Source: Urophycis tenuis (lineage: Eukaryota > Chordata > Actinopteri > Gadiformes > Phycidae). From it: 64,000 bases of DNA. The stretch's first letter is position 1; each line of letters begins with the position of its first letter. The notes beneath the pieces are model-generated. The model did not search any database and was not told where the DNA came from. It saw only the letters and a list, made by a program, of their open reading frames with translations. Below, piece after piece: positions 56,811 to 64,000 of this stretch. The stretch covers positions 2,511,161-2,575,160 of the forward strand of contig JAXIVH010000018.1 of NCBI GenBank assembly GCA_036785325.1, read 5' to 3'. The position numbers and the translations under genes are program-made.

Positions 56811-57830
56811 TTGTGTGTGTGTACAGCATATACATATTCTCTAAAGATTCATAGTAAAATAATAATGAAAGGCTGTTAACCTGCAAGTAAACATGGGGTG
56901 AAGTAAACAGGCATTCAGAGTCTTTGGCTGCTGAGGTAACCATATGTGCATACCGGTAGGAATACAAAGTGTGGTATTATGGGATGCTATGGGTATAGCA
57001 CATTTGTTGTTGGCCCAACAGGAAAATATATTGTTCTCCTTTGGAAAATGGCTCAATAGACCTGGCTGATATTAGTAGCAAATTAATAATCAATCAATTA
57101 TTTAAATAATTTACCATTATTTCATGTCTTATTTATTCTGTGACCATGTGTGTGGTGCTGAAAAAGAATCATTTGGATGAAGTGAATGTAATGGTTTTAT
57201 AAATACACATATTCTTGCAATCATAATCAGAATGTTGTTGAAAAAGTTATTGTATGTGTCTTCCAAACTCAAAAGTCAGTGTATATAAATGTAGTGCAAA
57301 CGGACAAAATGTTCAGCTAATTACCAAAAAACTGGTTTCCCCTCGGGAGCGAGTGTCCAAACGATGTAAGTGACGAACACAAGACAAGACAAATGATGGT
57401 GTCTCTTCTCTCTTTTTTGTTTTGGTTGCAAGACAGTAAGTTATGCAGGCAAAGTGACAGTTCCGGAGTTAGATTTAAATATCTATGTACACAGGAGACA
57501 CACACACACACACGTTGGGGAGGACTGTACACCAGCAGAACTGCTGCTTTCACCAACAATTCCTCTTTCATCAATGTTTCAGTTTCCAACACATCACCTA
57601 TATACAGTTTCTCTATGTTCAACGTAAACAACCTAAAACATAGCATTTATCAAAATGTAAAATAACTATTTCCCTTGGTATCGCAATATTATTAGGTGAA
57701 TAAATAAATAGCAGGATAAACATGAGGACGCAGTAGTGAGCAGTTCTTTGGGGAGGAATACATAAATTAACAAACAGTTTATGATAATATTGAGAAAGAA
57801 AATGTAACCAAAATATTTTTCTACACAAGA

Positions 57831-57990
57831 AACAGCCTATTTCTCATCTCAATAAAATGAAAGCCTCTAGTAACCATTTTATTTGATGACAGAGTGAAAC
57901 CAACCGAGTCATTACAGTGTGTCCAACACTTCTGTACCAGAGCCTTGTTACCAGTGAGGGCCAACAGCCTCATAGGTGCTCCAACCGATG
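57831..57990. repeat. Duplicated segment with intact (empty) insertion site
   Basis: Matches the sequence flanking the hAT-type insertion at 60507-63941 (left flank about 60450-60506, right flank 63942-64000). Here CCAACACT occurs once and the sequence runs straight through. Confidence 0.88.
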
Positions 57991-58495
57991 GTTCGATAGT
58001 GTAGGACAAAAGAAAATGATTAACTTCCCATGAACGTGGCAGAGGGACATAGAACCAAAACTGTCCTCCTGTGCATAAACATTTGTCATCTTTCTTCAAC
58101 TGTTTAGAATTAAAAAAAAAAAAAAAAAAAATCTAAAATGGCTAACAATGGCACTGCGTATTACATAAGCCATAAATGCCATGCCACATTTACACCCATA
58201 AAAAGGGCTTTCTTCTCTTAAAGGGACATGCGCACAGTTACACACACTGGGGCGATGGGGAACACTGCTGAGGAGGCAGCAGAGTTGAAATGGGCTATTT
58301 TTCGAAGACTTTAATCCGTCACAGGTTACTGATTATCCCTTTAAAATTGTCATCAATTTGTGGCAGAGTTCCCCAGAATCCCTGATCCCAGGAAGGTCAG
58401 GCGGTGCGTGTGTTTTGTGTGCGTGTTTCCTTTATTGCGAGTCTCCTCCCACTCCCTTGTTGTACCAAGAATCTGAGTGAATAATATTGTCAAAT

Positions 58496-58700
58496 TTCAA
58501 CCTGTTTGTCAGCGCAACTCTCTTTCTCTCACGTTGTTTGTTTGGATCCTTAATTTACGGCATGTCGAGATGTGTAAAGCGATGCATGCATCAACCCAGA
58601 ATCCCATCAGTTTTGCCCGTCTGAGGAAAATTGCAGAGGTAATCACCAAGTCTTCTTTTTTTTTTTTTAAAGTACTGGAAAATGACGCAATTTCTAATCA
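58496..58700. repeat. Duplicated segment, copy 2
   Basis: Copy of 56283-56460 with a poly-T insertion near 58660. Together with 57831-57990 and its partner it suggests a local tandem duplication with an offset of about 2.2-2.6 kb. Confidence 0.85.
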
Positions 58701-58967
58701 TCGGATTTCCAATCCAACTTCCTCGTTCTCCGAACCGCCTCATTCTCCCACAGTCTCAGCCGGCCACGCAAGCAGAATGTGTATCGTATGAGGCGGGGGA
58801 GGGTGAAAGGTCAAGTTATGAAAGGTCAAGTTATGCTCGCTAACCTTTGGTCTGTGGGCTGTTAAATAACCACCATGAGAATGATGGACGGGCGGCGGCG
58901 TGGAGGAGACTGGGTGTCTGTCCGCGGGGGCTCTGGCACGTCGACTACATCTAGAGGAAACATTAAC

Positions 58968-59262
58968 CTCCTCACTCCTATCCCCTCACTCCTATCCCCT
59001 CACTCCTATCCCCTCACTCCTATGCCCTCACTCCTATGCCCTCACTCCTATGCCCTCACGCCTATGCCCTCACTCCTATACCCTCACTCCTATACCCTCA
59101 CTCCTATACCTCACTCCTATACCCTCACTCCAATCCCCACTCCTATCCCCCTCACTCCTATCCCCTCACTTCATCCCCTCACTCCTATCCCCTCACTTCT
59201 ATGCCCTCACTCCTATACCCTCACTCTATCCCCTCACTCTATCCCCTCACTCCTATCCCTCC
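58968..59262. repeat. 14-bp minisatellite (CTCACTCCTATCCC)n
   Basis: About 20 copies with TATCC/TATGC/TATACC variants and some length loss toward the right end. The Ser/Pro/Leu-rich frames here are artefacts. Confidence 0.95.
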
Positions 59263-59710
59263 CCGCGAGGTCAACTCACTATGGACCTCTCTTCTCGATG
59301 CCTCGCAGGGGGGAAAGCTCGTGGAGGCGACCCCATAAACACTCCCACCCCCCACCACCCCCACCCCCCCCCCCCCCGTCTGTTAGAGCGCAAAGACCCG
59401 GCGATGATACGTTTCACGATATCTCATCGTTATGTTTTTCACGTCGAAAGATCTTTTTTTTTTCTTTTTTTTTTTTCTCTCTCTTCCCGTCGTCAACACG
59501 GTCGTCTTCTCGTACACGTGACACACGACGCGCAGGAATGGATGTGCGCACAATATCTGGAAGCATAATGTTGCAGAGGACATGCAATAGTTTGTATCTT
59601 TTTTTTTTTTCTGTGTGAACAGCAGCGTTAAAGAAGCGGTGTTTCCCCAGATGTCGGTCGTCTTGGTTTCTCCTCGGTCGGTCACGTGACCCCCGGGGGT
59701 CACGTGACCC

Positions 59711-59980
59711 TCAGGCCCGCGCCTCCTTCTTGGAGTGAGGCTTGTTTCCCAGCAGCGTGTCGATCTCACCGATGGTCTGCGGAGTCATCTGGGTAAAACC
59801 TGCCGATGTGACATTCACAAAGAAGGAGCCATGATTATTTTGGGGTAAAGTCTAAGAAAAGTAAAGTGCGTGCTCATATATAAAATGCAGCATTGCTTTT
59901 TTAAATAGCTTTAATGCAAGCTAATTATTATCTTAACTGCACATACGTAAAGGATCCATGTAGTGGACTGGTTTAGATTT

Positions 59981-60019
<39 letters not shown>

Positions 60020-60056
60020 CCTCTCCTCTCCTCTCTCTCTCTCTCTCTCTCTCTCA

Positions 60057-60101
<45 letters not shown>

Positions 60102-60250
60102 GTATACATGTATATATACAGTACATGTATTCAGTATGTGTGTGTTTGCCCGCTGTTTACCCTCAGGGCCCCGAGGTTCTCCACCAGCTGCTCTGTGGTG
60201 GAGACGCCCAGCAGGACAGAGCTGGACCCCCTCACTCCTCAGGCACCAGG
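59711..60250 (-). CDS. Voltage-gated K+ channel beta subunit (KCNAB family), last two coding exons
   Basis: The C-terminal part of a Kv-beta subunit, a cytosolic aldo-keto-reductase-fold protein that binds Kv1 alpha tetramers. Exon A (60250-60161) has the conserved WCLRSEGV and SSVLLGVSTTEQLVENLGAL. Exon B (59799-59711) has MTPQTIGEIDTLLGNKPHSKK and ends KEARA-stop. The GNKPHSKK ending is closer to KCNAB3 than to the GNKPYSKK of KCNAB1/2, but I do not assign a paralogue. Exon A carries one extra base after the EGV codons and exon B lacks one base (V-L-P-[C]AG-M). The two offsets cancel, so the literal frame stays open but about 25 residues across the junction are out of register. All upstream exons lie beyond the window. 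Confidence 0.85.
59981..60100. repeat. (CT)n microsatellite in the kcnab intron
   Basis: CT run with CCTCTC and CATCTC interruptions, between the two kcnab exons. Confidence 0.95.
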
Positions 60251-60506
60251 CTGGAGACAGGAGATAAGCACGTGTGTGTGTGTGTGTTAGATAAACCTGT
60301 TCAGGTCCGCAGGGAAATAAACACGTGTGTTAGGCTGCACACATTGGAGGATCGAACCCGCATCCTCAGGCTGGCGTCAAACACCCTGGCCTTTGACCCT
60401 ACCCTTGTGTCAGCAGGATAGTGCACACTGCATCAAACTAAACTAGCTCGTATTTTATTTGATGAGAGTGTGAAGCCAACCAGGTCACTACCATATGTCC
60501 AACACT

Positions 60507-63500
60507 CAGTGTTGTGCAGTTCACACAACACTGAATGTCATGTGGGTGTGGACTTCAGGAGGCTGACAGCCTGGGGAAAAAGCTTCCCCTGAACCTGCTT
60601 GTCCGGGGTGCCCAGAGACCTGTAGCTCACGTTCATAGCTCAACATTTCAACTTTGAACTAGTTCAAAGTTCAGTTCAGTGAGAAATGAAAATGAAAGAC
60701 GTGAAAATGAATGAACTTGTTTTTCATACTACCTTCTAGCCTAAAACTGTTAACTGTATACTAATTATGTATTGTCCTCGTGAAATAGTAGAGACTATTA
60801 GTAATATAAAGTGGTTTCCTTAATTTATGCTATTTAGCCTATGATTATTACCCTGCAATCAATAGCCACAATTACAGTGTTGTGCATGCAGTGAAATCAA
60901 TTACTACTAGATCTTAAATTCTATCCACAAAATGGAAGTTTTTGACTCTCAAGGACTTGCATATATGTTTTCACTACTGACGATGCTTCAACTCGACGTG
61001 TCTTTTCAAATTCGAAATTGACGAGGTTGACGTTCGAATTGTTTTTTCAGCGCAGGTGGACATAACTTGCATAGATAGGTGAGGTTTTTTTACCGTCGGA
61101 GTCTTTGTGAGACAATGAGAAAAAATCCTTTAAATAATCATATGTAGAGCCGGCATCATCTGATGTGCTCTGTGTGTCTGCAACGTCTCTCCTTTCACTT
61201 CCACTTGTCATTTTCATAGTAGGCTGTTGGCTGCGCTGCATCGGCGTTGCTTGTTATGCTTGTGTGTGCAATGCATCATGGGTAATGTAGTGTGAAGCTG
61301 TGTAGTTTAAGAGTAGCACCCGTAAAAAATGTTGGCATTGTAGTGGAGCAGATTAAGTCATATTTCATCAGAATCGTTCACTTGGTGATACAAGCACCAA
61401 ATTTGGCACAAATGATGTCCAGGATGTACTATTTAAGAAAAGTACGTTATCCAGCTGAAAATCCAAATGGCCGCAGTTTTCAAGATGGTCGCCCTCGTCA
61501 AATGCAAAAAAAAAGGTTTTTGAAGTAGAACTTGAATAAATAGAAATAAATTAACGATCCAAACATCAAAATGAATGTATACTGACTGGAAGAACTCAAT
61601 AGTGTCAATTGAATTTCAATATGGCCGCCAGCTTTCAGTCTCAATATAACGTGACTCATATTAGCATTTTCGGAAGCTGTCTGATCAAAGATCAGTGTTT
61701 CCCCTACCATTATATTGTTGTAAACCTTGTTGTCTGCCAATGATGTCATATGCTTTGTAAGTTAAAGCAATATTATGCAGCAATAGGCTAATCGCAAACG
61801 AGATGCTAGCCACTAAAACTAGCGAAACCTGTTGAAATTAGCTTTCTTAGATAATATGACGAACTAGTTAGTCAATAACTGTCCTAACACAGTCAAACAT
61901 CAAGCAAGTGCAACACGAGACAAAACAAGACGACAAATAAGAGGGCAAATAAGTTACTCGCTAGTCAGGCAGAGAGTAGTCCCGGGCCGCTTCCAGAAAA
62001 CTGTATATTGCAGTTATTTGCTTGTTGACCTCGGTATGGCAGTAGCGATAAGCTCATTCTCCACACTAAACATTTTTTAAAAGCTGTTTTTGTAAGGTAA
62101 AATCGCTAACCCTAACCTATTTCTTAGGGTAAAAGAGTTGCATAGTGTTGCTTTAAAGTAAGCCTACAATGTCACTCAGTTGAAATGCAAATCGTTTTGG
62201 AAGGGTTAGGGTTAGAAACTGTCTCCAGGTGACTGTGAACAGGCTAGTCAACTAATCTGTCTCTTTTTAATGAAATAATTATGCTACAGTAGCACCCATC
62301 TCAGCAGATGCCTTCAATATGTTTATTTTTGTGCTATTTTAATCTAATGTGTTAATTTCTCTTCCTTAAACCACTAGGACACTATTTAAAAGGATATTTT
62401 CAAAACATTATATGGGGGGAGAATGCCCCCAGAGCCTCCTACTTTTGTCACAGGACAAATGATAGGTTTTTATCTAGCCCCGCCCCTCAAAGCTGTAAAC
62501 CTGGGGAAACACTGAAGATATTGCATTAAGTTGAAGGGCAACATCTATGATCACTCATAGAAATCCTGTGGTCAAGCCGCACCTGATTTGACAGGCTCCA
62601 GTTAACTGGATGATGTACAGATTGCACAGGACCTAAACCTAGTTGCATCCCATATTTCAATGTGCTTTCGTGTTTTGTACAGTTGGGTGGTAAAAGGATA
62701 AACCCTCGGCCTTTAACCGTATAACAAAAGATGTCTTCCAGTAATCCATGAGTTGCACCCACTAAAACTGACTGGAGGAAGTGTTGCCTCTGTCAGACAG
62801 ATACCAAAGAGGAGTTGAAGTCTCCCCCTACCCGTTATGAGTGTAGTTCTGACGGGCTATTCCATGATAGCCAAAAACATACCACAATCAATCTGTTGCC
62901 CATCAGGTTAGACCCATCCAGATTGGATGATGGAGGTGGTATTGAGATTACATTGAAGCGAAACAGTGCAAGTATCACCAAAAAAAACAAGTTTTTTTTC
63001 ACATTGTTTGTAAAACCCAGAATCAAAGTTAACATTTCCCTTATAAATCGGAAAAGTTTATTCATATTCTAATGCACTGGTCACCCAGATAAGCCACGTC
63101 CACGTCTCTACATTAGGTGGTCACGTACCTAGACATCACAGAGTGTTTTTTCATTTAATTCCATTTTTACCTCTATGTTTTCGGTCGCGTTGGTTGTCTG
63201 TCTGTTTGTTGTTTGTTTGTTTGTTTGTCTGTCAACAGGATAACTCAAAAAGTTGTGAACGGACTTTGATGAAATTTTGTGGAGTTGTTGGAAATGACAA
63301 AAGAAACAAGTGCTTAAATCCTGGTGGTGATCCGGATGAGCGTGTTGATGTTATGGCATCAGTGACCCCATGGCCCTTGGCGGAGGTTTGCACTCTCTGA
63401 GTGCTTCTAGTTTCTTAATAATATTCAATCATTTTGATTTTTGAAATGCAGAAGTTGGATTCCTCATACTCAAACAACATATGTTTTGATATATAAATAA

Positions 63501-63941
63501 TCAAAATAGATAATTCAATCAAAATATAGTTCAAACACAGTTTACAACCACTCCGAATGGCTGACATCTTGAAAAATGGCGGCCATTTTTTTTTCTCCAA
63601 GTGGATAACGTACTTTTCTGAGAGAGTAGGTGATGAAGTACTTGTGTGCCAAATTTGGTGCTTGTTCACCAAGTGAACGATTGTCTCAGTAATCTGCTCC
63701 ACTATTGAGTGACAACGATGCTGTTTCAAAATTGCGAGCAGACCGTGTCACTCATTAGGAAAAAAAAACAAATCTGTAACGGTTAATTTGACCTCAACAG
63801 TGGCGCTCACCTACACATAATCTGAACGAGTTCACGTTCAAGTTCTTTATTTGCAAACGTGTTGCGTTCAGTTCAAAGTTCACAGAAAAATGAACGTGTT
63901 CAATGAACGCGTTCTTTTGAACTCGTTCATGCACAACACTG
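60507..63941. mobile_element. hAT-type composite insertion with 8-bp target duplication
   Basis: It starts CAGTGTTGTGC (60507) and ends GCACAACACTG (63941). It is flanked by a perfect 8-bp duplication, CCAACACT (60499-60506 and 63942-63949). A minus-strand frame at about 61241-60960 resembles the N-terminus of a hAT transposase with a BED-type zinc finger (CKLC, then a frameshift to NLKRHVELKH). The rest of the transposase is absent. A second element with long inverted repeats (about 61330-61500 and 63560-63710) is nested inside. Confidence 0.85.
61330..63710. mobile_element. Nested element with ~150-bp inverted repeats
   Basis: The left arm (61340-61500) and right arm (63560-63707) are diverged reverse complements, sharing GTTCACTTGGTGA, CACCAAATTTGGCAC and AGTACGTTATCC. 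The interior has no clear transposase. A dispersed-repeat block at about 63180-63415 ends GGCGGAGGTTTGCACTCTCT. The superfamily is not assigned. Confidence 0.7.
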
Positions 63942-64000
63942 CCAACACTTCTGTACCAGTAGTCATGTTACCGATGTGCAACAACAGCCTCAAAGATGCT

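Noticed and set aside
58875..59618. 247- and 222-codon Ser/Pro/Leu-rich frames
   Set aside because: Artefacts of the 14-bp minisatellite and adjacent low-complexity sequence; no splice or start context.

Overview
The window is from a teleost fish nuclear genome. Genes are split into short exons with GT-AG introns and encode vertebrate proteins. Dinucleotide microsatellites are very dense, and the dispersed repeats are typical of fish: hAT ends, tRNA-headed SINEs, LINE 3' tails and TTAA-flanked MITEs. No bacterial, organellar or CRISPR-type feature was seen.

Layout, left to right. About 1-3000 is microsatellite-rich and has no convincing gene. At 3835-8451 (+) is mepce, the 7SK snRNA capping methyltransferase. 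At 12584-13317 (-) is a three-exon beta-defensin gene whose exons are too short for ORF calling. At 14570-19084 (+) is spag7, and at 20624-25132 (+) chrdl2, an 11-exon secreted BMP antagonist. A repeat-rich gap follows (about 25.1-36.2 kb), with two minisatellites. xrra1 (-, about 36261-43457) and neu3 (+, 44254-45713) are head to head and probably share a promoter region. From 48.1 to 52.9 kb lies a decayed tandem copy of neu3. Part of its coding sequence has expanded into a 34-bp minisatellite, and its 3'UTR is split by nested transposons. The rest is repeats, plus the last two coding exons of a Kv-beta potassium-channel subunit gene (KCNAB family, -, 59711-60250). A 3.4-kb hAT-type insertion lies upstream of those exons.

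The genes do not form a pathway. The order chrdl2 - xrra1 - neu3 is conserved with a human chromosome 11q13 neighbourhood. From general knowledge, the human counterparts of mepce, spag7 and kcnab lie on other chromosomes.

Most notable: (1) the hidden beta-defensin gene; (2) a mepce intron with (GT)60 just inside its 5' splice site and (CA)73 near its 3' splice site, able to pair in the pre-mRNA; (3) a minisatellite born from a neu3 duplicate; (4) a TTAA MITE whose insertion can be read exactly because it interrupts a hAT transposase reading frame; (5) an insertion with a perfect 8-bp target duplication and a paralogous empty site in the same window; (6) single-base indels in C-runs that break the mepce and kcnab frames, which may be assembly errors.

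Exon boundaries were read by eye from splice sites, phase and family similarity. No alignment software or database was used.
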